A stretch of 64,000 nt of DNA from Silene conica (lineage: Eukaryota; Streptophyta; Magnoliopsida; Caryophyllales; Caryophyllaceae): contig CM055318.2 of NCBI GenBank assembly GCA_029255685.2, positions 11,351,001-11,415,000 on the forward strand, in the 5' to 3' direction. Shown here in pieces: positions 33,141 through 45,224 of the stretch. A program made the position numbers and the translations under genes. The notes below the pieces were generated by a model. It did no database searches and was not told the origin of the DNA. It saw only the letters and a program-made list of their open reading frames with translations. Numbering within the stretch: the first letter of the stretch is position 1; the number at the start of each line of letters is the position of its first letter.

Positions 33141-35765
33141 TGTAACATCCCGTATTTTCGTAAAGGTCTATTTTATCAAAATAAAGTAATTTACGGAACT
33201 TAATAATAATTTAATAATAATCGTAATTTATATTTTTAAGATTTCCGTTAAGTTCGTCTTAAAAATCGTTTAAGCTTAGGATGCTTTGTTCATTTTATAT
33301 CAAACCGCTTCACTGTTTCCGTTTCGCTTGAATAGAGTAAACCCGACTCAATAAAGGTGAAAGGACAACTTAAAACCCTACCTTAAACCTCTCCATCGAC
33401 ATTCCATTTCTTTTCACAGTAAACAAACTCAAACACCATTTTCATTTCTCTTCAAGCTTTTCAAGACGATCTCGCCCCCTTCCCGAACTCGTATCGAGGT
33501 AAAAGTTACATATTCGGAATCCTCGCGAGATTTATGATCTTTCCATCACTTTCAATTTCAATTTCGTGAAACTTCATTTCGGGGCTGTTTTGCCTTAATC
33601 ACGAAATTATCACTTTAATCCGTGTTTTTGTGCTTGAAGGTGGAGCAAACAACAACCCGGAGGAAGAGCTTGTGATCCTTGAAGAGTAAACCGGAGCATT
33701 CGCGGAGTAAAGGTGACGATAATGAGAAACTCGGCCTTTTGTCTAATATTAGCACTTTTTGTGGTTTGATTATGTGTTTCACATGAGTTTATGGTTATTG
33801 ATGTTGGTAGGAACTTAATAATGTGTAAATTACTGAATTATATGTTCATTATATGAGATACTTGATGAAATTGGTGTTTCATATGCTCAAACATGTTTAT
33901 CTTGTGTTGGGTTGAAATTGTGACGGATATGGATGATTAATCGTATGTTGGGTGTTTGAGAAGTCGTTAGTCATTGCATATGTATGAGAATGATGTATAA
34001 TTACTGGGTAATGTATGTTTGGAGTAGAAATCATGTTGTAGGAACGATCCCATGAGATTTGGATGAATTTTGATATGTCGAAATGCGTTTTTCTGGGAAC
34101 AGGGACTCCCAGCCGGTAGGTTGACCGGCGGCCGGTCAACCGGCTGAGAGTCTCGTATGTTGATTTTTTGAAGAAAGCTGAGGAAGGACCCTCAGCCGGT
34201 CGGCCGGCAGCCGGTCAGCCGGCTGGGAGCCCTTCTTTGTGTTTTGAAGTATGTAATTGAGGGTAATGGACTCTCAGCCGGCCAACCGGCAGCCTGTGGC
34301 TGACCGGCTGAGAGCCCCTTTTGGTATTTTGAAGTTGTTTTTTTGAGAGTCATGCACTCTCAGCCGGCCAACCGGCAGCCTGTGGCCAACCGGCTGGGAG
34401 CCCCTGATGCATAATAAATTGCTTATAACTTTTGATTCACATGTCGGATTGCATTGATTCTTTTTCCGTATGCTTCGTATGCATGTTTGAGGTCCCCGAG
34501 GTTTGGGCGGCACTATATTGGGTTCGGGAATAGAGTGAGGATAGAGACCCCCCGGTCGGGCAACCGAAAGGGAAACCGGCTCTCCCTTGGCTTAATTCCC
34601 GGGGTCAATTAAGTGTTGGTTTAAGTATACGTCGTTGCATAGCTAGTAACGAATTGAGTATGTTCAGTATTGAATTTGTAGGACCATGATTTGGATTGGG
34701 TCATAGTTTTGAGGTGAAATGTGTTGTAGGACTGTAATTTGGATTAGGTTACAGTTCTGTGTTACCTTTGTATTATGGGGTATGTTGTGTTAGGACTGTA
34801 ATTTGGATTAGGTTACAGTTCTGTGTTACCTTTGTATTATGGGGTATGTTGTGTTAGGACTGTAATTTGGATTAGGTTACAGTTCTGTGTTACCTTTGTA
34901 TTATGGGGTATGTTGTGTTAGGACTGTAATTTGGATTAGGTTACAGTTCTGTGTTACCTTTGTATTATGGGGTATGTTGTGTTAGGACTGTAATTTGGAT
35001 TAGGTTACAGTTCTGTGTTACCTTGTTTTATGAGGCATGTTTTGTTGTGGGACTGTAATTTGGATTAGGTTACAGTCCTGATTTCCCTTTGTATTTGAGG
35101 TGTATTGTTGTGAGACAGTGACTAGGATTTGGTCACGGATTTTGGTTATCTTAGTATTGTTCGTCCAAGGCATTGGACGACTCTTAGTCCGGTTTCGTAA
35201 ATGGTTTGGATTGAAAGACCCCCCGGCCGGGCGACCGGAAGGGAAACCGGCTCTCCTTCCAAATAGTTTCCGAAGTTGGTTGAGAGCCCTTGCGTAAGTA
35301 TTTGCATGATGTTATGAAAGTTGAGATATTGAGATTTGTATGCTTCGCATGTTTTATATATGCTGGAGTATATCGTATGTTTATGTGTTGAGTGTCACTG
35401 ACAATAGGTGGCTAGGAGCACTCTAGTCACTCCCCACTGACTGTGGCGCACATGTTGTATGTGTGTAGGTACATGAGGCTGGTTGCAGGGGATTACGTTG
35501 AGGCTAGCGAGCGATGATCCTTCATCGTTGACTTTTACCTTATCGTGTAGCTAGACCTTAGACTTTCGTTTCAGTATTTGGTGCCTGTAGGGATATGCTA
35601 TCCCAGGCTGCTTTGTATCGTACTTAGTACTTATTTATGTTTTGTCTATCGCATGTTTAGATTTCTAAAGCACCTCGCATGTTTAGTTTTGTTAAAAAGT
35701 TTTATTTCCGCTGCATTTTTGGTACTTTGTATGTTTATATTTCCGCTTTCGCGAGGGGTTTTACA
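33141..35765 (+). repeat. 3' LTR of the gag-only gypsy element
   Basis: 2625 bp, read as identical to 28647-31271, with the hairpin set at 34106-34400 and the tandem array at 34728-35124. Confidence 0.93.
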
Positions 35766-35770
35766 CATGC

Positions 35771-37647
35771 AACAATATGAGATGTTTCGTATGTCAAAGG
35801 ATGAATCCATAAATAGTTTTTCTTCTCGTTTTTCTTGCATAATAAATGAACTTAAGAGTCTAGGAAGAGATTTCGAGTCCGAGGACATTATTCGAAAGAT
35901 TCTTCGTAGTCTCACTTCAAAATGGCAACCTAAGGTTACCGCAATTGAAGAAGCCCGTGATTTATCTAAACTCACCCTTCATGAACTAATAGGATCACTA
36001 ATGGCTCACGAGTTTAATCTCGAGAAGAATTCTAGTGAATCCTCAAAGGGAAAGGGTCTTGCCTTATTATCTTCACCAAGCGATGATGAAGATGATGAGG
36101 AAGATGAGTTTGCCATGTTCTCTCGGAACTTGGTCGGAATGGTAAACGGGCAAGGTCAAAAGAAGTTTAATAACAATTATGCTAAGAAACATCCCTTCAA
36201 GAAAAGGCCTTCTTCCACTGTAGGATGTTTTAAGTGTGGTGACATAAATCACCAAATCAAAGAATGTCCTAAGTGGGATGATATAAAATCTAGGGACAAA
36301 CGAGATAAGGCCAAAAAGGAATACAAACATAAAGTCATGACAGCTATTTGGGGGATGTCCGATTCTGAGGACGAGGAACCCATCGAAGAAAAATTAGAAG
36401 CTAAGATGTGCTTAACCAAAAACCACAAAAGTAAAACTAAAGTGACCAAAGGCGAACATCTTAGGTGTCTCATGGCTCATCCCGATGACTCCGACTCCGA
36501 CTCCGATGATGAGGTAAAAATCCTGAAAGCAAAGGCTAGAACTTACTCAAAAGAAAAGGTGTGTAAACTTCTTGATAAACTCTTTGATAAGTGTCGTTCA
36601 CAAACAAAAAGGTTAGACGTCATGCAAGATGAAATAGAAGAGATCGCTGAAGAAAATGTTAAACTCAAGAAGGAAACAACATTTAATCTCTCTAGTACGT
36701 CTGAACTCAAAAATCTGAAAAGGCTAAATGAACAGTTGTCTGAGAAAGTAGAGTGTCTAGAAGTCGATTCTAAAAGTTTGTCAAACCTTGAAGATATTAA
36801 CACCTCTCTCACGTCACAAATTTCCACTGCTACCAAAGAGTGTGATAAATTGGAAAAAGAAAACAACCTGCTTTTATATAAATGTGATGAGTTGGTCAAA
36901 GAGCTAGCAGCTCTTAAAGAAACAGTCCATAAGACTGTCATCTCTGATAAGAAAGAAGTTGAGAATGCCACCTTGGTCAGTGAGAATGAAAGGTTAAAAG
37001 TTGACATTTCAACCTTCAAAAATGAACTCAAAATCATGCATGTTAAACTTGTTAACTCTCAAAACAAAAATGCTATAAGTAGATCTTCTAAAGATGAGAT
37101 TGAACACTTAAACTTATGCATTGAAAGTCTAAAGGACAATGTCGAGCAAAAGGGAGAACTCATTGGAGACCTACACACTGAGTTTGATGATCTTGAAAAA
37201 GAGCTCAAAACTGTAAAAGCTAAGAATGCTATGCTTTCCACCGATCTCAAAAACTTAAAGATTAAGCTTATTGATGCAAACAATGTGTCTAAGAAATGGG
37301 AAGGAAGTCAAAATGTTCTAAATTTTCTCACAAATCAAACAAAACGATGTGACCGTGTAGCTGGTCTAGGATTTAAATGGAACAGTGCATCTCACTGTTA
37401 CATTAGCAAACCAGACCCATGTAAAACTGATTTTCGAAGAAGGAAATATGTTGGTCTTCCTGAGTATCAAATTTGTAACTATTGTGGCAAAACTGGTCAT
37501 GGCTTCAATGGTTGCCAAAAGAGACACAATGACATCAATAAGAATATTAAAGTTGCTAAGCAAGTTTGGATTCAAAAGGATCTTGTTAACAAAGTTGTTC
37601 ACAAAAAGGGACCCAAATTTATTTGGGTTCCTAAACTCAAAATCTAA
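35771..37647 (+). pseudogene. gag, remaining part, of the SIRE-type element
   Basis: Begins QQYEMFRMSKDESINSFSSR right after the nested element. A zinc knuckle CFKCGDINHQIKEC lies near 36226. A long Lys/Glu/Leu-rich stretch (about 36540-37300), predicted coiled coil, follows, then a second CX2CX4HX4C knuckle (CNYCGKTGHGFNGC) near 37470. Long gag with coiled coil is typical of Sireviruses. Confidence 0.88.
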
Positions 37648-37661
37648 TTCTTGTGTAGGGC

Positions 37662-40600
37662 TTGATGAGAGGCGACCGCAATTGGTACTTGGATAGTGGA
37701 TGCTCACGTCACATGACGGGAGATAGAAGCCAATTCCTCTCATTAGAAGCTCATAAAGGAGGCACGGTAACATTTGGTGACAACAAAAAAGGTGAAGTAA
37801 TTGGTATTGGTAAGGTTGGTAAGTCATCGTTACTATGTGTCGACAACGTGCGGCTTGTCAAAGGTTTGAAGCATAATCTCCTTAGCATTTCTCAATTATG
37901 TGATCGTGGAAACTTGGTGGAGTTTAGTACTAATATGTGTAGAATCATTGATGCAACAACCCGTGAGGTCATTCTTGAAGGAAGACGTGTAAAAGACGTC
38001 TATTTAACAAACTTAAACATGATACCGGATGACACTCTTTCTTGTATGAGTGTCATGAAGAATGATCCATGGTTGTGGCATAAAAGATTTGGACATGTTA
38101 GTGCCAAAACTCTTAACACCTTAAAGAAGCTTGATCTAGTTGAGGGATTTCCAAATATAAAATTTGATTTCGACAAAATTTGTGATGAATGTGCTAGGTG
38201 CAAACATGTCAAAAGCTCCTTTAAATCCAAAAGAATCATGAGTACTCTTCGTCCCCTCCAACTTCTTCATATTGATTTGTGTGGACCTATGAGAACTAGA
38301 AGTAGAGGTGGTAGTCGCTATGTGTGTGTCATTGTTGATGATTTTTCTAGGTTTGTTTGGACTCTCTTTTTATGTTCTAAAGATGAAACCTTCAATGAGT
38401 TTCTAATTTGGCTTAGGAAGTGTCAAAACAAGCTTGACCATAAACTTGTATCCATAAGAACCGATCATGGAACGGAGTTTAAGAATTTGTCATTTAATAC
38501 TTATTGCGACGAAAATGGTGTTGACCATAATTTTTCGGCCCCTAGGACACCTCAACAAAATGGCGTGGTAGAACGCATGAATAGAACTCTTGAAGGCATG
38601 GCTCGGACCATGCTTCTAAGTAGTAAATTACCTAGAAGCTTTTGGGCCGAAGCGGTTAATACCGCTTGTCACATTCACAATCGTGTCATGATAAGGAACT
38701 CAATGGATAAAACACCGTATGAACTACTACGAGGAAGAAAGCCTAACATCTCCTACTTTCGATGCTTTGGTAGCAAATGTTTTGTACACAATAATGGAAA
38801 AGAAAATTTAGGAAAATTTGATCCTCGTAGTGATGAGGCGGTGTTTATTGGTTATTCCGAACATAGCAAGGCTTATAAAGTTTACAACAAAAGAACCATG
38901 CGTATTGAGGAAAGTGTTCATATCATTTTTGATGAATCTAGTGTGCTTGGACAGGTACAAAACGAAGAATCAGAAGACGATGATGAAGATGATGAGTTTG
39001 AGATTGGACTCATAAGAAAAGACTTTGTTCTCGAAGAAGATGAAGGACCAACCAATGACAATGTGCAACTGTCTGATCAACCGTTGCCTGGTGACAATAG
39101 CAATGGTTCAGGGGGAACCAGTCATGGTGGTACTGCTACTGCATCTTCTTCCTCTCCATCCACTCCATCCAATCATGCCTCAACTTCATCATCTCAGGAG
39201 ACAACAGACGTCAACACAGTTACTCCTGCAGTGCCCATCAACCCAAGTTTGAACCCTCATTCTGAACAGGAAGCAACAGCCTCTGGAACTGTTGCCAGAG
39301 AACAAGAACATATAATCATCCCAAGAAAGTGGAAGCATCAAAGTTCTCATCCACTCTCAAATTTAACCAGTGACCTAACATCTGGGATTAAAACAAGGTC
39401 TAAGGCATCTCATAACATCTTTGCCTCATTAGATGACTTTTGTGGTCAAAATGCCTTCCTTTCCAAAGTAGAGCCACCCAACATAACGGTTGCTCTAACG
39501 GATGCCGATTGGCTCATAGCTATGCAAGATGAGCTCAATCAATTCAAAAGAAACAAGGTTTGGCATTTGGTCACTAGGCCATCTAATAGAACTGTCATAG
39601 GCACCAAGTGGGTTTTTCGCAACAAGCTCGATGATTCCGGTGAAATTGTAAGGAACAAAGCTAGACTCGTGGTGCAAGGTTACAATCAACAAGAAGGAAT
39701 TGACTATGACGAAACTTATGCACCGGTGGCTAGGCTTGAAGCTATTAGACTACTCATCGCTTTTGCGGCCCACAAAGGTATAACTCTCTTTCAAATGGAT
39801 GTCAAGACCGCTTTTTTAAATGGATTCTTAGATGAGGAAGTCTTTGTCGAACAACCTCCGGGGTTTCTTGACAATGACTTTCCTAACCATGTCTACAAGC
39901 TAGACAAGGCTCTCTATGGTTTAAAACAAGCTCCTAGATGTTGGTATGATAGGTTGTCAACTTTTCTCATTGAAAATGGTTTTAAAAGAGGCTCCGTTGA
40001 CAAAACTTTATTCTTAAAGCAACAGTCATCAGAACTGTTGGTTGTGCAAGTATATGTCGATGATATCATATTTGGTGCAACTAACGAACTCCTTTATGTC
40101 TACTTTTCTGAGCTAATGAAATCTGAGTTTGAGATGAGCATGATGGGCGAGCTAGGATTCTTCTTAGGGCTTCAAATCAAACAATCCAAAGATGGTATCA
40201 TGATCCATCAACAAAAGTACATCAAGGAAATGCTTCAAAAATTCGGAATGACTAACGGAAACTCTTTTTCCACTCCCATGGTATCAACGTCCAAATTGGA
40301 CAAAGATGAAAACGGTAAGAACGTTAGTGAAAAGGTGTATAGAGGTATGATAGGCTCTCTTTTGTATCTAACCGCTAGTCGTCCCGATATTCTCTTTAGT
40401 GTGTGCTTATGTGCTCGGTTCCAATCAAATCCGAAAGAATCTCATTTCAAAGCGGTAAAACGTATTCTTCGGTATTTAATTGGAACTCAAGATCTTTACC
40501 TATGGTACCCCTTATTATGTCCTTTTGATCTCGTAGGTTTTTCCGATGCGGATTACGCGGGATGCACCGTTGATAGAAAAAGTACGTCGGGAATCGCGAC

Positions 40601-40997
40601 TTTTTTGGGTCCATGTATCATCTCATGGGGATCTAAGAAACAAAATACGGTAGCTCTCTCAACGGCCGAAAGTGAATACGTTAGTGCCGCTCATTGTTGC
40701 TCACAACTCCTTTGGGTAAGACAACAACTTCTTGATTTCGGAATTATTTTTGACTCAATACCCATAATGTGTGACAACACAAGTGCTATCAATATCTCTA
40801 AAAATCCAATTCAACACTCACGAACCAAACATATTGAAATCCGTCATCATTTTATTCGTGATCATGTTGAAAAAGGGCATGTGAAACTCATTTTTTGCAA
40901 AACGGAGGATCAAATAGCCGACATATTTACGAAACCTCTTGCCCGAGAACAATTTGAAAAACTCCGGTTAGAAATTGGCTTGATTAATTGCTTGTGA
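37662..40997 (+). CDS. pol of the SIRE-type element: protease, integrase, reverse transcriptase, RNase H
   Basis: Open for about 1100 codons. Protease motif [13 protein letters not shown] near the start; integrase zinc region ([18 protein letters not shown]) and core ([31 protein letters not shown]) at about 38070-38590; a Ser/Thr-rich spacer at about 39100-39250; reverse transcriptase [20 protein letters not shown] near 39800 and [10 protein letters not shown] near 40050; RNase [19 protein letters not shown] near 40540 and [12 protein letters not shown] near 40660. Integrase before reverse transcriptase is Ty1/copia order. All domains are recognisable and the frame looks intact. Confidence 0.94.
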   Translation: MMRGDRNWYLDSGCSRHMTGDRSQFLSLEAHKGGTVTFGDNKKGEVIGIGKVGKSSLLCVDNVRLVKGLKHNLLSISQLCDRGNLVEFSTNMCRIIDATTREVILEGRRVKDVYLTNLNMIPDDTLSCMSVMKNDPWLWHKRFGHVSAKTLNTLKKLDLVEGFPNIKFDFDKICDECARCKHVKSSFKSKRIMSTLRPLQLLHIDLCGPMRTRSRGGSRYVCVIVDDFSRFVWTLFLCSKDETFNEFLIWLRKCQNKLDHKLVSIRTDHGTEFKNLSFNTYCDENGVDHNFSAPRTPQQNGVVERMNRTLEGMARTMLLSSKLPRSFWAEAVNTACHIHNRVMIRNSMDKTPYELLRGRKPNISYFRCFGSKCFVHNNGKENLGKFDPRSDEAVFIGYSEHSKAYKVYNKRTMRIEESVHIIFDESSVLGQVQNEESEDDDEDDEFEIGLIRKDFVLEEDEGPTNDNVQLSDQPLPGDNSNGSGGTSHGGTATASSSSPSTPSNHASTSSSQETTDVNTVTPAVPINPSLNPHSEQEATASGTVAREQEHIIIPRKWKHQSSHPLSNLTSDLTSGIKTRSKASHNIFASLDDFCGQNAFLSKVEPPNITVALTDADWLIAMQDELNQFKRNKVWHLVTRPSNRTVIGTKWVFRNKLDDSGEIVRNKARLVVQGYNQQEGIDYDETYAPVARLEAIRLLIAFAAHKGITLFQMDVKTAFLNGFLDEEVFVEQPPGFLDNDFPNHVYKLDKALYGLKQAPRCWYDRLSTFLIENGFKRGSVDKTLFLKQQSSELLVVQVYVDDIIFGATNELLYVYFSELMKSEFEMSMMGELGFFLGLQIKQSKDGIMIHQQKYIKEMLQKFGMTNGNSFSTPMVSTSKLDKDENGKNVSEKVYRGMIGSLLYLTASRPDILFSVCLCARFQSNPKESHFKAVKRILRYLIGTQDLYLWYPLLCPFDLVGFSDADYAGCTVDRKSTSGIATFLGPCIISWGSKKQNTVALSTAESEYVSAAHCCSQLLWVRQQLLDFGIIFDSIPIMCDNTSAINISKNPIQHSRTKHIEIRHHFIRDHVEKGHVKLIFCKTEDQIADIFTKPLAREQFEKLRLEIGLINCL

Positions 40998-41430
40998 TTA
41001 CTTTATCTGTGGTTTTATTTTTTTTGTATGACTGGCTAGAGTGAATTCTTGTACAAAGTAGATGCTTCATCCATGTCACTAGTTATTTTCGGGTTTAAAG
41101 ATTGTCTATGCGTTAAATGATTGACCGACCTATCACATGATATATTGTTTACGTATTTTTATCACTGCGTCTTTTACATTTGAGTAAACTGATACTTGTC
41201 CAAAATCCCACTCAACTCCCTCCCTCACGTCATCCCTCCTACGTCATCCCCCCTCCCACGTGGCCTTCCCTCCTCCATATGTTAAACCTAACCCAGTAAT
41301 TACCTTTCACCCTCTTTACTCCATTAACTCCTCCTTTTTCCCATAAACACTCCACCCAACCGTAAACTTTTAATTACACATTTATTTACTCCCATTCAAA
41401 ACCCCCTCCTTGTATTTATCCTCTTTCACC

Positions 41431-43257
41431 ATGGTCAAAACCTCATTAAACACAAAATTACCCATCCCAGTTGTCTCAATGGACTCCACTCCGTCACCCT
41501 CAACCCATTTTTCACAACCCACTTCATCTTCAACCTCCCTCAATCGTCCTAACCCAGAACCCGAACCCCTTCAATCTCTGTCTCCCTCACAACCCCTACC
41601 CGACACTGATTCCGAGTCACACGACCACCCTCAGCCCGTACCTTTTGCTCGCAAACGAACCAGGTCTGACACTCTCAAAATTCCGTCCAACACTATAACT
41701 GCTCCGGTCATTATCGAAGATGAAGATGCTTCATCCGGTCTCATCGTCACCAACATCTCCCCCTCTGGACTTAACCCAAATCTGTCTGCATCTCCCTCTC
41801 AAACCGACAAAGAAAAGGTGGGAATCATGGAAAATGTGTCTAATCCAGTCAATCCGTCTGAGAAAACTCTCCAGTCTTTCTCCCAGGTTTCCGGCGAACC
41901 GAAAGAAAATAACCCAGTTTCTGATAACCTCACTCACACTTCCGTCACTCCGACTACATCCGAGCAGGAGGCTGCCAAAGCACCTCCTAAGAAACGTACC
42001 AAGCATAAAGGCACAAAAAAGACATCCTCTACTGAATATCTCGGTCCCCAGGCTATGGTTCCGCTGACAAATAAATGGAATCCAAACACTATTTCAGCCA
42101 CTATTGAGACCTCTCCCTTACCAGCCACAGTGAAACGTATTTGTCACCGTCTCATCCAAAAACAATCCATTCACTCACCACGGGTATACTCTTCCTTGTG
42201 GATTGCCTCTGATCCCGCCTATGCCTCGTTTGGAGAATGCCTTTCTGCCCAAGGTTGGGACAAGCTTATTAATCTTGAAGCCCCTGTGTTCATTGTTGAA
42301 ATCCTCCAGTTTTTTGCCACTCTCCACGTCAATGACGATCGATCCAACCTCACAGCAAAAGTTAACGGTAAAACCATTTCCCTTTCTGTTTCTGAATTTG
42401 CTACAATTATGGGGATTGATAACCAAGGATACGACCTAATTCCAGACAAAACAACCTGGCCCTTACTTCCATATGCTGCGCCCCTCGACATTGCCCAATC
42501 CCTCAACCCTGCCACACAAGAAGCTACAACCGTTCATCCTAGTAAACTGACTCCCCTTCCAAAACTGCTTCTTAACCTCCTCTGCCGAACCGTGTACCCA
42601 TCCAATGATCGTGCAAAAATGTCTATCGCCCAGCAATATCTTGTCTACCATTTGCTCACGAAAAAACCAATTAATCTTCCATCCCTAATCTTCAAAATCC
42701 TTGCCAAAACCGAGAAGAAGATTAAAAATCCTACCTCCAAAAAATTCAAACTCCCATTTGCCATGTGGCTGTCATGTATGCTCAAAGCCAAATCTGTTCT
42801 TCTTAAAGCATCTGTGGGGTATCAAGGAATGTTTGATAGGATGTCAACCGGTAACTTGGGAAAAATGCTCATTAAATCAATAGATGGCCAGCTCAAAACC
42901 ATTACCACCCGCAAAGGAAACAGCTCCTTACCCGGGTCCTCGACTCCGAGTATTCTGCCCGGTCAAAATTCTCAGATGGAATCTCTCCTGGCTGAACTGG
43001 TTGCCGTGAAAACCAGTCTCTCGGAAATGGGTGCTATTAAATGTGAGTTGGCTGAAATTAAGGCCCTTTGTGCTGAATGTTTGTGTCTCCAGGATATCAA
43101 ATCTGATATTGAGACCCTCAAAAATTCGGTTGACCTCTTAAAGGGTGAGGTAGATGTTATTTCCCAGTTGTTGCAGCAGAAGGAGGGTGATGATGTTCCT
43201 GATGATGACGAGTCGGATGAGAGTGAGAGTGCCGCTGATCAGGATTCCTCCCATTGA
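41431..43257 (+). CDS. extra (env-position) ORF of the SIRE-type element
   Basis: About 608 codons from MVKTSLNTKLPIPVV; the ATG at 41431 is the first good start. The first 170 residues are Pro/Ser/Thr-rich. A central region (LEAPVFIVEILQFFATLHV, SLSVSEFATIMGI) resembles the plant transposon protein domain often found in retroelement extra ORFs. The end has a short coiled coil and an acidic tail (DDVPDDDESDESES). I see no signal peptide or clear membrane span. Sireviruses carry an ORF here called env-like by position; function is unknown. Confidence 0.72.
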   Translation: MVKTSLNTKLPIPVVSMDSTPSPSTHFSQPTSSSTSLNRPNPEPEPLQSLSPSQPLPDTDSESHDHPQPVPFARKRTRSDTLKIPSNTITAPVIIEDEDASSGLIVTNISPSGLNPNLSASPSQTDKEKVGIMENVSNPVNPSEKTLQSFSQVSGEPKENNPVSDNLTHTSVTPTTSEQEAAKAPPKKRTKHKGTKKTSSTEYLGPQAMVPLTNKWNPNTISATIETSPLPATVKRICHRLIQKQSIHSPRVYSSLWIASDPAYASFGECLSAQGWDKLINLEAPVFIVEILQFFATLHVNDDRSNLTAKVNGKTISLSVSEFATIMGIDNQGYDLIPDKTTWPLLPYAAPLDIAQSLNPATQEATTVHPSKLTPLPKLLLNLLCRTVYPSNDRAKMSIAQQYLVYHLLTKKPINLPSLIFKILAKTEKKIKNPTSKKFKLPFAMWLSCMLKAKSVLLKASVGYQGMFDRMSTGNLGKMLIKSIDGQLKTITTRKGNSSLPGSSTPSILPGQNSQMESLLAELVAVKTSLSEMGAIKCELAEIKALCAECLCLQDIKSDIETLKNSVDLLKGEVDVISQLLQQKEGDDVPDDDESDESESAADQDSSH

Positions 43258-43788
43258 TGTGCCCCTGTCCCTGTCCCCTTTCAGTCCCTCTTTTGCCTCT
43301 TTTGTGCACCCGTTGACCCGTCCCTAAACCCCAGTCCCGTATCAGTTTTTTCTCTGTTTTATTCGGCAGTGGTCATCGTATTTAAACATTAACTATTGTG
43401 TGGTGCTAATTAGTTCAAACTATCTTAATCAACTTCGGTTGTTTCTTTTCGTTTGCTTCTTCTTGATGCCGGTTACATCATTTTTCGCATGTGCTGTTTT
43501 TTCCGGTGATTTCTTTTGCCTGATGGTTGTTTATACTTGTCCTTGTTTATTCATTTGACGATGCCAAGAGGGGGAAAAGTAAAATCAACAATAATTTAAT
43601 CACCAAAGCAATAATTGACTCAATTAAAACACCAAGTAATTCATTAAGTTGTGGCATTGGTTTCTTTAGTATGTTAACTAATTTGCAATCCTTCGTTTTT
43701 CATAACCATGCATGAACTATAACTTATTAAGGGGGAACATAGTGGAAATTATCGTTTGATTTGGCTTGTCATCATCAAAGGGGGAATT
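43258..43788 (+). other. 3' untranslated interior of the SIRE-type element
   Basis: Non-coding, C/T-rich at first, ending with the polypurine tract near 43777-43788. A 62-codon frame at 43527-43715 has no recognisable family. Confidence 0.6.
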
Positions 43789-44938
43789 TGTTAGGATACA
43801 ATTTGTTGATGATGACAAGCCCAATTTAATTGTGTTTTTCAAGTTTCCATTTCAGGTTCGAAAGTTCATAATCAAGAGAGCATTGATATTCCGTTGTCAA
43901 AAGAAATCCATAAGTGTCGATTGTTTTGTAAAGATAACAACTCATCTAATGTAAGCAACAGTTACACAGATCGTTGCCCCGTGCAATCGTACACTTGAAG
44001 CTCTTTTCTTTCGAAATCCCTGCTTTGCTACTTATAAGAAAACATGCTTTATGACTCAGATTTTGCAAAGCCCATAAAATCTCTTTTTCTGATTAAAGAA
44101 GATTTTAAAGCAAAAGAAAGGATATTTTACAAGCAAAAAAGTACACCTCCTTTTATCCTTTGGAAAATAGCCACCTAAAGTCTTTACCCAAAAGTCTTTA
44201 TCCATTATTTCCACTATAAAAGAAGTACTCCATCCTCATTTATTTGTAAGACTTCTAGAGCAATAAATTCATCTTTGCAAAATTCTCTCTTCAAAGCTTC
44301 ATCTCTTTTTACTGGTTTTGCAAAGCTTTTATAAAGTCTTCAAACTCTTCAAGTGTAAACAGTCTGTCTAATCGTTGCTTCTGTTTATGTTTTGTTATCT
44401 AGTTATGATTGATCAATAAGTTGTTCCTCCTCAATTCATTTAAGAATCAGTTTGAGGAAAACTTGATCTTGTAATCTATACTAGTTTGTTTGTTTTATGT
44501 TCTTAGACATTGTGGTCAAAAGAACTAAGAGTCGCAACCGGAGTAGGTTGTTGGTCCTTTTATTGTAATTTGTTTTAAGTTTTCGGAGTAGATTACTTAG
44601 CTATTCAATAAAAGAAGATTGGACGTAGGCCGTTAGAGTTTTGGCCGAACCAATTCAAAACCGCTGCGTTCTTCTCTTTTCCGTTTAGTTAATTCGTTCT
44701 TTTATTTTCTTTTCCGTTCTGTTTCAGTCAACGACTTCCAGATCTGTTACTTTCATACAGTAGCACTACTTCACTTGCTAGATGAACTTAACAGTCAATG
44801 AAATCGTTGCTTTCCTTTGTTTCTCTGTACTTAATCGTTAGTTAATTTAATTACGTCAACTTTGTTAAAGCTAAAATTTTTAAGTAGTACCTAATTCACC
44901 CCCTCCCCCTCTTAGGTACTCGGTATCCATACCCTTCA
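43789..44938 (+). repeat. 3' LTR of the SIRE-type element
   Basis: 1150 bp, read as identical to 27056-28205 and followed by the GAGTT duplication. Confidence 0.95.
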
Positions 44939-45224
44939 GAGTTGGAATTGAAAGTATTTGCCAAAATGATGTCCACGTAGTCTTGGTTTTTCGGAACCTA
45001 CTCGGCTTAAACATGCCGTTAGAAATGGCGTGTAGATACCATTAAACACGCCATATGCTATGGCGTGTTTAGTATCCATCCAAAGAAAAGGGTTTTAAAG
45101 CAAGATACTAAATGCACACACTCCCACATGATTTTTTTTGTTTGTAGTAAACTTAAGAAAAGAGGCCGCTCCTTTGACAAAAAGAAATGCTCGTGAGTAA
45201 AACTTTCTATTTTTGAAGCATCAT

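Larger units (their letters stand above)
28647..35765 (+). mobile_element. gag-only Ty3/gypsy element nested in the SIRE-type gag
   Basis: LTRs 28647-31271 and 33141-35765, both 2625 bp and read as identical, starting TGTAACATCCCG. Target duplication CATGC at 28642-28646 and 35766-35770. Primer site TGGTATCAGAGC at 31274-31285. Purine tract GAAAGATGGGG near 33127-33137, preceded by TTCGAGGACGAAAC, a phrase seen at the 3' end of Tekay/Del chromoviruses. The interior is only 1869 bp and holds one gag ORF; no pol domains are seen. That fits terminal-repeat gag-only (TR-GAG-like) elements moved in trans. It is very young, and younger than its host element. Confidence 0.93.
27056..44938 (+). mobile_element. 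SIRE-type Ty1/copia retrotransposon, 17.9 kb including nested insert
   Basis: LTRs 27056-28205 and 43789-44938, each 1150 bp and starting TGTTAGGATAC, read as identical. Target duplication GAGTT at 27051-27055 and 44939-44943. Primer site TGGTATCAGAGC at 28208-28219 and polypurine tract AAAGGGGGAA near 43779-43786. Parts in order: gag, protease-integrase-reverse transcriptase-RNase H, and an extra ORF before the 3' LTR, the plan of Sireviruses. Its gag is interrupted by the gypsy element 28647-35765. Apart from that insert it looks nearly whole. Identical LTRs mean a very young insertion. Confidence 0.95.

Noticed and set aside
27056-44938. Identical LTRs as an assembly artefact
   Set aside because: Distinct internal sequence and correct 5-bp duplications at all four outer junctions fit two genuine recent insertions, though read coverage would settle it.
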